Source: Serripes groenlandicus (taxonomy: Eukaryota > Mollusca > Bivalvia > Cardiida > Cardiidae). Taken from it: a stretch of 64,000 nt of DNA. Shown here piece after piece: positions 44,261-54,012 of this stretch. The position numbers and the translations under genes were made by a program. The notes under the pieces are model-generated. The model was given only the letters and a program-made list of their open reading frames with translations, was not told the DNA's origin and did not search any database. The DNA lies in NCBI GenBank assembly GCA_031761405.1, contig JASEVX010000013.1:50219281-50283280 (forward strand), read 5' to 3'. Every line of letters begins with the position of its first letter. The stretch's first letter is position 1.

Positions 44261-44464
44261 AACATAAACATAATAATATCCCACTTCCAAATATTGACAA
44301 AAAATGATATGAATAGCTCGACAAACAAAAACTCGGATTTCTGCAAATAAAGGCTAATTGCAGCTCATAAAGAGAGAAAACAACATAATAGGTTTAAATC
44401 AATCATAAGTAGGGGTACTGATAAGACAGGGCAGGGCAAGTCCTGTAGAAATTTGAATGATGAT

Positions 44465-44900
44465 ATAACCCTTTTCCACTTGTAGACACATTCTGACACA
44501 TCTGCAGCAGACGTTGAAAAACATTATGACAAAAGTAGAAATTGCTAAAAATGATCAATTTCTTCTTTTGCCAAAATATTTGTTTATTTTTTCAGTAATA
44601 ATATAATACCTACATTCTTGGTGATATTCTGTGTTTTTGCCAGGATGTTTTAAAATTCATCTGCTGCAGATTTATTGTATGTGGGAAAGGGTTAACCCTT
44701 TTCCAGATAGAATCACTGATGCCTCTGTATGATGAAACTACCTTTGAAAACATTTTGGAAAAAGGAGTAATATCTCATGATGAGCAATTTCTCCTTTGGC
44801 CTAAAAAATTCAAAAAAAATCTCCTTTTCCCATAATGTTTTCAACTCTTTTCAATAGTTATACATACATTTTCAGAGATTTCCATATTTAGGTCCTTTCC
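44465..44900 (+). mobile_element. TTAA-MITE plus chained degraded copy
   Basis: 44465-44695 complete; 44692 onward TTAACCCTTTTCCAGATAGA with apex TCTCATGATGAGC. Confidence 0.8.
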
Positions 44901-44904
44901 AAAT

Positions 44905-45420
44905 TATGCAGTCACATTTTGGCGCATCTGCAGCAGATGACTTATGAAAAGATTGTGGCAAAAGGAGAAAGTGCTCACAACACTAAAATATTCTATTTTC
45001 TATTGATAATCATACTATCAGTAAAAGAGACTTTTCATTATTTGTGCCTAATTGTTTCGAAACTTGTCTGCCGCAGATATGTTGTAAGTTGGAAAAGATT
45101 GAAGCAAATTGTTTCAAAGTCATCAATCAAATAAATGGTTAATCCTCCTGACCCTTTCTCTTATGGTAGACTCATTTTAACGCATCTGCAGCAGATGACT
45201 TTTTGAAAACATTATGGCAAAAGAAGAAATTGCTGAGCAATTTCTCCTTTTGCCACAATGTTTTCAACTCTTGTCAGTAATGAGCATTTTCTCTTTTTAA
45301 GCTACAATGTTTTCAATTATTGTCAATAATTAATCTTTCACTATTTAGAGATATCCCATTTCTTTGCCAAGATGTTTCCAAAGTTGTCTTCTGCAAAATT
45401 ATTGTATATGGGAAAAGGAT
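44905..45420 (+). mobile_element. two degraded TTAA-MITEs
   Basis: GCATCTGCAGCAGATGACTT at 44925 and at 45183, each with a later GCCGCAG or CTGCAAA right end. Confidence 0.72.
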
Positions 45421-45470
45421 AACCAATATAATTCTGATATGCTATAATTGCTATTTGACTCTTCAAACAC

Positions 45471-45700
45471 TTAACCCTTTCCTACATATAGACACTTTCT
45501 GACACCTCTACAGCAGACGACTTTTGAAAACAATGTGACAAAAGAAGAAATTGCTCAAAACAAGCAATTTCTCCTTTTGCCACAATGTTTTCAACTCTTT
45601 TCAGTAATTAAACCTACATTAATAGAGCTTTTTTGTGTGTTAGCCTAGATACTTTCAAAGTCGTCTGCTGCAGATTTGTTGTTTGTGGGAAAGGGTTTAA
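45471..45700 (+). mobile_element. TTAA-MITE, complete
   Basis: TTAACCCTTTCCTACATATA to GGGAAAGGGTTTAA; apex ATTGCTCAAAACAAGCAAT. Confidence 0.9.
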
Positions 45701-45819
45701 ACCTCTGAATGAAAGTTCAAATGAAAAATCTAAAATTCTATCAACAAATATAAGAACAGGCAAAGAAGAAAAAAAAATTCTCAGTTTGAATACATCCTCC
45801 ATTTCTCCAAATATTTTTA

Positions 45820-46181
45820 TAAGTCGTCTGCAGTATATGAACCAATAGTCATTCTCTGTCTGATGAAGTCATGACCTTTCCATACTATAGTCAACTTTCG
45901 CAAACAATGTGGGAAATGAAATATGAGCAATTTCCTCCTTTTCCCACAATTGCAATTTTAAAAGTTTGAAAATCAAACATTGAATTTTCCTGATATTACA
46001 ATTTTTTCTAAATATTTTTTTTGAATTTTTTTTTTACCAAAGAAGAAATAGCTCATAATGTCTTGCCTCAATCGTTTTAAGTCTATTCATTGGTTATACC
46101 TACATTTACAGAGATTTTCTATGTTTTTGCTCACATTTGTTTAAAGTCATCTATTGTAGATTTGTTGCATATGGGAAATGA
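45820..46181. mobile_element. TTAA-MITE scraps
   Basis: AAGTCGTCTGCAGTATATGA (45821), an apex AATATGAGCAATTTCCTCC (45925), and a right half ending ATGGGAAATGA (46181). Confidence 0.55.
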
Positions 46182-46427
46182 TTAACCCCTTTCCCTCATA
46201 CGACAATTCTGCAGCAGACGACTTTGAACATATTTTTGTCAAAATTAAAAAATCTCTATAATTGAATGGATATATATCCTATTAAAATGACTTAAAGTGG
46301 AAAAGATTGTGGCAAAAGGAGAAAAATTTTGCTCGTTTTGAGCAATTTCTTCTTTTGTCACTATGTTTTCAAAAAGCTGTCTGCTGCAGAGGCGTCAGAA
46401 AGCGTCTATATGAGGGAAATGGTTTAA
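46182..46427 (-). mobile_element. TTAA-MITE, complete
   Basis: TTAACCCCTTTCCCTCATAC to GGGAAATGGTTTAA; apex GCTC/GAGC. Confidence 0.88.
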
Positions 46428-46499
46428 GGATATTTCCAGGTTAAATGCATGTTCTTTTAAATTTCAAGGACTTTTTATGAAAGTATTTCTTAAATTCAA

Positions 46500-46690
46500 C
46501 ACTTCAAAGTCGTCTGCTGCAAATTGGTTGTATGTGGGAAGGGATTAAAAGCCCTCAGCGTAATTCTATAAGAGAATTTAATAACCCTCAAGTGGATTAT
46601 ATACCTTTAAACTAAAACCTGCATGACTTAACCCTTTCCCACATACAAACAAAATCTGCAGCCAACACTTTTGAAAAGACTCAGGCAAAA
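46500..46690. mobile_element. TTAA-MITE end fragments
   Basis: AAGTCGTCTGCTGCAAATTG (46507) and TTAACCCTTTCCCACATACA (46628). Confidence 0.6.
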
Positions 46691-46945
46691 ATATTATTTT
46701 GAGTACCCACATCATTCTGAAGGTTCAATTATGAAATTTAGCATTATGGGAAAATGCTCCTTTTCTAGAATTCTGATATACCTCTGGCTTTACTTTGGTA
46801 ACCATAATTCTAAACTTGCAGGGTTACATCTACAGCGTATTATGACTTTCAAATATATTTTGACAAAAAAGGAAATTGCTCCTTTTGCAACACTGTTTTT
46901 AACTTTATTGAATAAATGTACCTATATCAACCCTTATAATTAACC

Positions 46946-47025
46946 TGCACCTGCTCATTGAAAGTGTGACGGACAGACAGATGGACGGACAGACGCCGGA
47001 CAAAAAGAAAAGTAATCCCTAAGTG
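46946..47025 (+). repeat. fragment of the 26.0-kb element
   Basis: CTGCACCTGCTCATTGAAAG, a GGACAGACAGATGG run, CGCCGGACAAAAAGAAAA and TAATCCCTAAGTG match 26.0-26.1 kb in order. Confidence 0.7.
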
Positions 47026-47231
47026 TCACAGTTTTGAAAATGACTTGGACCGGTGCCCTGGGGAAACAAGCTTAACGTAATTATGTCATGTTCGGAAGAA
47101 GTTTTGTCTGTGCTTCAAATGGAAGTTTCTTAAAACATTTATGACTTATTGGCAAACAATTCAGTGCCATATCAGACTGCGTGGCTGCCCTTTTTCATCT
47201 GGATCTATACTGGTAGCAACATACAACCATT

Positions 47232-47345
47232 TAGTTATTCCTTTTTCTTGACGATTCATAAATGCCATTGTGACTGACATAACCTATCTTCGCAAAGGGA
47301 TTATTAGTCTATGCGTAAAGGTAGCCAGTTGTACTGGGGAAATAA
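47232..47345 (+). repeat. diverged SINE A-like segment, left of a direct pair
   Basis: TTCATAAATGCCATTGTGAC and GGGATTATTAGTCTATGCGT plus AGCCAGTTGT recur at 50543-50653. Resembles the middle of SINE A. Confidence 0.6.
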
Positions 47346-47552
47346 TGTGAGGAAAACTGGTGTGGGAAAGTCAGGATAAAGACGTTAGATGAACTGGCCG
47401 ACATATAGCTGAACGTTTTACTCCAATTTATTATTCCACTGTTAAACCTCTTTAAGTGATTAACACTTGATTCTGTTTTACCTGACTCAACTTAATAAGT
47501 TTCATTCTAAATATTATATATGTAAAAATATTCGGTCGTCTAACAAACAGAC

Positions 47553-47940
47553 AATTAGTGTTTTCTTTATTACAGTATTTATCAATTAATGGTTTCAAAA
47601 CAACAATATAAGGTTACAACTAATGTGCCGAGTAACACAGAAACCTACGCAGGTGTTTGCGACAGGAAAATAAGGAAAAAGTTAACAAACAGAAAATTAG
47701 TTTTTTTTTTTTATTGCACTAATTATTAATTAATTATTAGAAGAAATAATATAATGAGACTACAAATGAGCCACGTTACGTGAAAATCTACGCATGGTGC
47801 GTTTGTGACAAGCAAATAAGTTGATAGTTAAAAAAACTGACAATAATATTATAGTGTTTTCTTTATTGTACTAATTACCAATAAGTGGAAACAACACCAC
47901 AATGTGACCACAAATGAGTCAGATTTCACAAATGAAGACC
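47553..47940. repeat. three diverged ~140-bp tandem units
   Basis: AACAAACAGACAATTAGTGTT, TTTCTTTATTACAGTATTTAT and ACCTACGCAGGTGTTTGCGAC recur in order with many changes. Left flank of the Harbinger element. Confidence 0.65.
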
Positions 47941-48474
47941 CAGATCAACATATGCTTCGTTCAGCACAGTCAGGTCAGGATCGTTCATGTTTACCTTTTT
48001 TTTGTGCAAACATTTCAAAAGCTTTTTGAGATTGGGTACAATCACCGACAATCTCTGCAAGCAAATGCTTAATGCCCCGGTCACACATTCACGGATCGTC
48101 TTGCCGGATCCACGACGGATGGAAACTCACGGATGACCCCGGAAAATACTATATACGTGGTCCGCTACGGATGCACCACGGTTTGACTACGGGTTTTGAC
48201 TGATCAACCAAGGATAATGCAGAAAATGGGCTAGATGACAACGGGGAGTGATACGGATTGCTACGGTTTAGTGCGTAATGACACGTGTCACGGCGTATGC
48301 ACTGCGGATTAACAACGGTTCGCTACGATTTTAGTACGGGTTAGCACGAATTAGAACGGTCTGGCACGGATAAGTACGGACTCTCACGGAGCTCTACAGA
48401 CCTGCCACGATAAGCAATCCGTATACATAAACTCCCGCGCTCGCTAGTTCATTCCACAACTTTAAAATGCCACC

Positions 48475-48768
48475 ATGAAAGAGAGGAGCAGCAGCAAGCG
48501 TCCAACAAATGAAGCCAAGGCCCAGACAACCACACATTCACGGTCTGATGAAGCGAGTAATGTTGGGGAGTTGGCTTTACCCCACCCTTCTTCTGTACGA
48601 GAGAAAAGAAAGAGAAAAACCGGCAACAGCCCCTGCTTGATGTCATTCAATGGTTCCAGGAACATGAATTCCTACAAAACAAGGGCCATGCTGACTACAA
48701 GCTGACTGAGAGAAAGACCGCCCTCTGGAGAGAAAAAGCACAAGAGCTAGGCATCTGCGACGGTCAGT
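48475..48768 (+). pseudogene. Myb/SANT-like ORF of the Harbinger element
   Basis: The first frame starts ATG at 48475 (MKERSSSKRPTNEAKAQ, basic, ends REKRKRKTG). Around 48600-48640 the better protein signal moves to the +2 frame: LLDVIQWFQEHEFLQNKG, then DYKLTERKTALWREKAQELG, which has the Trp and charged pattern of Myb/SANT or MADF-like DNA-binding domains. It ends at TAA 48768, just after a possible donor (ggtcagt). Either a frameshift or a short intron separates the parts. It is convergent with the transposase. Assignment is by pattern and position. Confidence 0.55.
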
Positions 48769-48844
48769 AAAACAATATACATGTATTCAGTTTTATTATT
48801 TTTCGGTTGTGGGAGGGGTGCTTAAAGTGTAGACTTTATTTATT

Positions 48845-49871
48845 TTACATCGATGCGCCGGGGATGACGTTGTGGTTAACATCCTCTTGATCCATGAGAG
48901 GGTTCTGTTCACCAAGATATCTGACCCTCATGATGTTGTGAAGGCACACACAGGCGAGGACTATGGCATGTACTGTATCAGGGTCCTGCAACATGACGGA
49001 GAGCAAACACCGGAATCTGTTTGCAAGTATACCAAATGCATTTTCCACAACTCATCTGGCCCTCGAGAGACGGTAGTTGAAGATCCCCTCTCGTCATTGG
49101 CAAGACCCTGTCTGGAGAAGGGCTTCATGAGCCAGCTTTTCATGCAAAATGCATCGTCTGCAATGATATAGTAAGACAGCGGTCTGTCATCACCGGGAAG
49201 GGGGGGGGGGGGGGGGGGGGGGCTGCTGGTGGGATGCCGATTACACCCCTTTCAAAGGCGTTTTTCAGCTCACACTGGTTCCAACTCTGAGCGTCGGAGC
49301 TACCACCTTGTGCACCAATATTCAGAACTATTGAGTGATATCTTTTATAGTTGTAGTTTAGGGAACCACCGTTCTTAGAACACCGTATGGCAACATGTTT
49401 GACATCTAGAGTACCGAGAGCATGTGGGAACTGCCATTTTGCAGAAAACTGGTCAGCTATTGCCTGCCACTGTTCATGCTCAGTAGGAGAGTCGATAACA
49501 TCCTCAGCATATGTTGCAATTATGGTCTCGCATACGTCTCGAACAATACCAGAGATGGTATTGTGCGCCACCCTGAAGCCATACATCAAGGTCCGGTAAC
49601 TGTCCCCCGTAGCCAGGTATCGCAGGGTGACTGCTAGCATCACTCCAGGTTCGATGAACTGTCTGTATCAGTTAATGTTCTTCATAATCATGCGACCCAC
49701 TACTTGTAACAGTTCTTGGAACATCCGTAGGTCTATTCTCACAAAGTTCTTGAAAGCAGCTGGATTTTCCACACTCAGTTCAGCCATGAGTGCTTCGTAC
49801 TGGCCGTGGATGGGTCGTCGGAGGGGCCAGTCCCTGGTCAACCATAGCCCTGGCAGTTTGTGCCATATCAA
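48845..49871 (-). pseudogene. HARBI1-like transposase (DDE_Tnp_4) pseudogene
   Basis: Reading right to left: an N-terminal part with FVRIDLRMFQELLQVVGRM (49871-49668), an in-frame TGA, then LRYLATGDSYRTLMYGFRV and DVKHVAIRCSKNGGSLNYN (49643 on), which keeps the first catalytic Asp (GTLD). The segment between HSIVL and NIGAQGGSSDAQ is shorter than in intact HARBI1-type nucleases and lacks the region with the second Asp. A 23-base G run (C on the coding strand) at 49200-49222 follows; then frames shift twice, with KSWLMKPFSRQGLANDER (from 49143) and MENAFGILANRFRCLL (from 49048), which keeps the Glu of the ENAFG motif. Not functional: one stop, one catalytic deletion, two frameshifts. Confidence 0.85.
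49200..49222. repeat. poly-G run
   Basis: Twenty-three consecutive G on the plus strand, inside the transposase pseudogene. It encodes prolines in one minus-strand frame and probably causes one of the frame changes. A likely length-variable or assembly-sensitive site. Confidence 0.9.
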
Positions 49872-50542
49872 TGTCCAGGTCTAGCCAGTTAAGTGCCAGC
49901 CTCAGTTGTTGGTTGTTCATGTTGGTTGTTGTTAGATGTAGACTTCTTGGATGAAACAGATATGAAGTAGGGCCCTAAACTGGAACTATGTATACAGAGG
50001 TCTGGTGACAGAACGGTGGTGATACCTATATGACATAATCCATAATACACTATAGTGGACCGTAGTATCACGTAGTATCAAGGAATCCTTGAGAAACCTT
50101 GGTAATCCCTACCTATCCCTAATAGAACGTAGTGCAACCGTGCTGATCCGTGACAAATCCGTAACAAACCGTATTGTATCCTTGGCTAATACGTGGTGTA
50201 ACCGTACAAGTACGTAGTTCACCGTAACTAACCGTACCGATCCTTGGCGATTTGAGTCCGGGGATGTATACTACGAATAAGTACGGTTTATTACGGACTA
50301 CAACGGATAAGTACGTTCTAATACGGATCAGTTAGGATGTACTACGGTTGTCTGATCCGTGGTGAATTTTTGAACATGTTCAAAAATTGTCACGGATATA
50401 CAAGTACTACTACGATTGATCCAGGATACAATACGGACAGCTACGGACCACTACAGATTGCCACGAATGATGCCGGATCGTATCCGTGGCTAATCCAGCG
50501 TCCAATCCGTGAATGTGTGACCGGGGCATTAAAGTGACTCTG

Positions 50543-50653
50543 GTTTAGTTATTTCTTTTTCTTGATGATTCATAAATGCCATTGTGACTGACGTGACCTG
50601 TTTTCGCCAAGGGATTATTAGTCTATGCGTAAAGTTAGCCAGTTGTCAATACA
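50543..50653 (+). repeat. diverged SINE A-like segment, right of a direct pair
   Basis: Matches 47232-47345 over about 110 bp. The Harbinger element ends 15 bp to its left. Confidence 0.6.
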
Positions 50654-51233
50654 ATCGAGTGCGGCCGTTTTCACAGTTATGGCAACATTCCCGATCGAGA
50701 CGTGAATAAAATTAACCTCTTGTCAGATACGTGTGACAAATTGAAAAGAACAAAAGGTGAAATACAACTGTGTATATATTTTATCTATTTTTCCGAGTAC
50801 TCGGTTACTTGAATTACTAACCGATTAATCGAATAACATATGGTTAACCGAGTAACCGATTAATCGCTGACATCCCTAATTAAAATGCAACTGCATGTTG
50901 GATTGGTTTAATTAAAGGAATCCATTATAAATACAAAACTAGCTAGAGGGTATGTCGTCTGTCGATATCCAATAACTATCCACAACTTAGCCAAAGCTTT
51001 GAAGACAAAAGAACTGTGTCACTGATGGACAGATGAAGAAGGGATACAAGCAACACAAAATTGACGCTAATATATCAGTAATTCACATACTCGCAGATTT
51101 TGTAAACAATCCCATGTTGCAAACTTTAACATCTGATAGCAGCATAAACACAGAATTCTTGGATCAGTCTGCACTTTCACCACAGGCGTCCGAGATTTTA
51201 TTTGAGAAAATATGAAAAAAAACCACCACCATA
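50654..51233. other. unassigned stretch with a hAT-like end
   Basis: Apart from 50780-50879 I recognise nothing. A 60-codon frame at 51033-51215 has no family signal. Confidence 0.5.
50780..50879. mobile_element. possible hAT-type terminal region
   Basis: CCGATTAATCGAATAAC, GAGTAACCGATTAATCGCTG and ACATCCCTAA resemble the ACCGATTAATCG-rich ends with a CCCT terminus seen in animal hAT elements. The other end was not found. Confidence 0.4.
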
Positions 51234-51447
51234 TGCTGTAATAATAATGACCTTAATGTTATCATATGAGAAAATTGGGGGAATCCCACACACAACCGTG
51301 TTACTATAAATAGCCACTCTATATGGTTCTATACTTTAATAATAATTTTTATTTTAATACCATATATCATTTATAGAAATACGGTCTCGTGTTGAATTCC
51401 CTGAATTTTCTCATAATGATAACATTACGATCATTATTATGACAGCA
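51234..51447. mobile_element. TA-flanked foldback MITE (TGCTGTAATAATAATGA ends)
   Basis: Inverted arms of about 80 bp (TGCTGTAATAATAATGACC against TGCTGTCATAATAATGATC on the other strand), then ATGTTATCAT-ATGAGAAAATT in both arms, flanked by TA. Centre AT-rich. Confidence 0.82.
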
Positions 51448-51596
51448 TAATGGACTGTATAGAGAATATTTGTAGTCATTTAACAAGGTATTGTGGGTGT
51501 TTTTTTTCTTCTTTAAATTTTCTCAAATTAAAACTTGGGACGCCTGTGCTTTCACAAAATTTGATAAAGGTCTTCCCTGTACATCATTTTTATCAT

Positions 51597-52085
51597 CAAA
51601 CCCTTTCCCATATACAACAAATCCAGTGCAGAGGACTCGGAAAATATCTAAACAAAAACATGGAATACCTCTATAAATGAAACTAGAACATACACGGAAG
51701 ATGATAAATACCCCCTAAACAGCACCTTGACCTACGCCATAACTTAATAAGTAAAAGGGCCATACCTCTTTATAATAGCATGCAATTGTAACCACTTTAG
51801 GATATAATGCACATCTCCTCTTGGTATAGAAGCTTCATGTAAAATTTTATTGAATTCCACCCAGTGGTTTGCAAGAAATAGGCCGGACAAAAAATATGGC
51901 TTCTGACAGACCGACAGACAGACAGACATACAGCCCGACACAGTGACTCCTATATACCCCCTCTTCTTCGAAGGGGGTATAATTATGGATATTGATCAGA
52001 GAGAGAAGTAAACATTGTGGCAAAAGCAGCATTGGCTCATAATGAGTACTTCTTCCTATTGCCAAAATGTTTTCAACTCATTTGC
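51597..52085 (-). mobile_element. degraded TTAA-MITE interrupted by 51708-51981
   Basis: CAAACCCTTTCCCATATACA left; AAACATTGTGGCAAAAGCAG and TTGCCAAAATGTTTTCAACT right. Confidence 0.65.
51708..51981 (+). mobile_element. short element with ATACCCCCT end and terminal hairpin
   Basis: Begins ATACCCCCTAAACAG and ends in a hairpin TATACCCCCT...AGGGGGTATA (51952-51980), preceded by CAGACAGACAGACA. It interrupts a degenerate TTAA-MITE. A Helitron-like 3' hairpin is possible. Confidence 0.55.
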
Positions 52086-52251
52086 TTTAATTTGGGAGTG
52101 TAACATTTTAGAAACCCTTGGAGATTGTTTCTGACCATAAAAATATTTCTTTAATATTATGTGAAAAAAGAATGTTGACAGGCCAATAGCTTGAAAAATA
52201 ACAAGTCAAGTAATAAGTGCACTGCACTTGAACTACAATTTGGCAATTGAT

Positions 52252-52479
52252 TTAACCCCTTTCCTCATATAGACGCTTTCTGATGCCTCTGCAGCAGACG
52301 GATTTTTGTAAACATAGTGACAAATGAAGAAATTGCCCAAAACGTGCAATTTCTCCTTTTGCCATAATGTTTTCCACTTTTTGTCATAGGTAATCCATTC
52401 AATTATGGAGATTTTCTATTTTTTGACAAAATATATTCAAAGTCGTCTGTTACAGATGCTGTATGAGGAAAAGGGTTAA
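52252..52479 (+). mobile_element. TTAA-MITE, first of a tandem pair
   Basis: TTAACCCCTTTCCTCATATA to GAAAAGGGTTAA; apex ATTGCCCAAAACGTGCAAT (an exception to perfect pairing). Confidence 0.9.
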
Positions 52480-52501
52480 TTTATATTTAGTAGGAAAAGG
52501 G

Positions 52502-52731
52502 TTAACCCTTTCCCTCATATAGACGCTTTCTGACGCCTCTACAGCAGACAGCTTTTTGAAAACATAGTGACAAAAGAAGAAATTGCACAAAACGTGAAAT
52601 TTCTCCTTTTGCCACAATGTTTTCCACTTTTTGTCATAGGTTATCCATTCAATTATGGAGATTTTCTATGTTTTGACAAAATACGTTCAAAGTCGTCTGC
52701 TGCAGAATTGCCGTATGAGGGAAAGGGTTAA
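52502..52731 (+). mobile_element. TTAA-MITE, second of a tandem pair
   Basis: 230 bp; apex ATTGCACAAAACGTGAAAT. Each copy is followed by TTATATTTAGTAGGA..AGGGTTAA, so MITE plus 26 bp is duplicated. Confidence 0.92.
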
Positions 52732-52774
52732 GTTATATTTAGTAGGATAAGGGTTAAGAGGGGGCACCACTTAC

Positions 52775-52910
52775 CTGGTTTTCGTTAAGACTGGCTTTAT
52801 ACTGAGCCACGGAAACCAGTAGAGGTAGCTGTACAGAATGAATAGGTTGTAGTAGGGCCTGTCTGCCGTTGTCGCCATAGTTACGTTGTTTATCTTTCAG
52901 TTTCATCTGC
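52775..52910 (-). CDS. candidate host exon B, unrecognised protein
   Basis: Best exon candidate in the window. On the minus strand a canonical acceptor (ccctttcag) precedes GCAGATGAAACTG, and the segment closes with CCAG/gtaagtgg, a near-perfect donor. The 136-nt frame reads QMKLKDKQRNYGDNGRQ, continues through LLQPIHSVQLPLLVSV and ends SLNENQ, with no stop. It enters in phase 2 and leaves in phase 0. The sequence lies just left of 52921 in a unique island between MITE copies, and its composition is unlike the surrounding AT-rich repeats. I do not recognise the family. Confidence 0.68.
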
Positions 52911-53203
52911 CTGAAAGGGAAATTGTGGACTTCATAAAAAACAGTAGTTAGTTACTACATCTTGGTACATGATGAGCAGATTTTTCTTTTGCCAAAATGT
53001 TTCCAACTTAAGAATTATACTTTCATTTGTGCAGAATTGCTGTAAGAGGGAAAGGGTTGATGAAACAAACTGACATTGACAACAGGTGGCAAGGTATGTA
53101 ACTCTTTTAAAGATGAAGACTATATGTTTATCAGATTTACTTCCCTTTATTTAGCCAAAACATTATGCAACTGAAAACATTGGTTTCTTTGTTTGAATAG
53201 TAA

Positions 53204-53441
53204 TTAACCCTTTCCCTCATACATACGCAGTGTAACGCTTTCTGACACCTCTGCAGCAGACAGCTTTTTGAAAACATAGTGACAAAAGAAGAAATTGCTC
53301 AAAACAAGCAATTTCTCCTTTTGCCACAATGTTTACCACTTTTAGTCATATGTCCATTCAATTATAGAGATTTTCTGTTTTTTGACAAAATATGTTCAAA
53401 GTCGTCTGCTGCAGAATTTTCGTATGAGGGAAAAGGATTAA
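53204..53441 (+). mobile_element. TTAA-MITE, complete
   Basis: TTAACCCTTTCCCTCATACA to GGGAAAAGGATTAA, with a 10-bp insertion CGCAGTGTAA near the left end. Ends 27 bp from candidate exon A. Confidence 0.88.
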
Positions 53442-53467
53442 TCAATTAAGTCATATCAAAAGGTTAC

Positions 53468-53544
53468 CTGGATAAATAACTTGTACTCCCAGATAGTCTA
53501 CCCGGACTACATGCTTTCCTGTACACCACAAAGGGTAGCCATTT
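53468..53544 (-). CDS. candidate host exon A, unrecognised protein
   Basis: On the minus strand this 77-nt segment ends in CCAG followed by gtaacc, a usable donor, and is preceded by atatag. The frame starting KWLPFVVYRKAC is open throughout and leaves two bases, which is the phase exon B at 52775-52910 needs. A second frame, NGYPLWCTGKHV, is also open but does not join exon B without a stop. The acceptor is poor: a TTAA-MITE ends 4 bp upstream of it, so any branch point and pyrimidine tract would lie in the MITE. Protein family not recognised; RNA evidence is needed. Confidence 0.38.
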
Positions 53545-53550
53545 CTATAT

Positions 53551-53772
53551 TTAACCCTTTCCAACTTGCAGTCTCAATTAGATACATCAGCAGCAAACAG
53601 CATTTTAGAACATTGTGGCAAACGAAGAAATTGCTCACAATTCTTCCTTGTGACACAGTGTTTCTAACTCTCTTCAAATATTATACATTTATTTATGGAG
53701 ATTTTCCTTATTTTCGCCTTGTTATTTTCAAAGTCGTCTGTTGAAATTTTGTTGTGTGCTGCTCAAGTGTTA
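53551..53772 (+). mobile_element. TTAA-MITE next to candidate exon A
   Basis: TTAACCCTTTCCAACTTGCA, GTCGTCTGTTGAAATTTTGT; right end lost. Confidence 0.75.
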
Positions 53773-54012
53773 TGTCCACAGTTAGACTTCATGTGAATGA
53801 CATTCTCTAGTACCTAGTACGACTCAGATAACATCTAACCACACAGTGAAAAGAATCTTCAACAAATTTTATACTCGAACAAACTTAAAAAATTAACCAG
53901 AAATATTGCTCTGAAAGTATTGTTTCCCCCTTTTTTCAAAATGTTTTTCTATCTCTTTTTCCAGGAGCTTTTAATTTGTATGGGTCTAAAATGGCATCTA
54001 TGGTTGGCAAAA

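Larger units (their letters stand above)
48073..50528. mobile_element. PIF/Harbinger-type DNA transposon, 2456 bp, decayed
   Basis: Perfect 24-bp terminal inverted repeats begin TGCCCCGGTCACACATTCAC on both ends, flanked on each side by TTAA. Next to each end lie several hundred bases rich in short ACGGAT/ACGGTT motifs in both orientations, as expected of subterminal transposase-binding repeats. Inside are remnants of a DDE nuclease on the minus strand and a Myb/SANT-like ORF on the plus strand, the usual two-gene layout of the superfamily. Harbinger target duplications are normally 3 bp (TWA); the TTAA here may be TTA or TAA plus a shared base. Confidence 0.88.

Noticed and set aside
51033..51215. 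60-codon frame on plus strand (MKKGYKQHKIDANIS)
   Set aside because: No family signal, no splice context, short.
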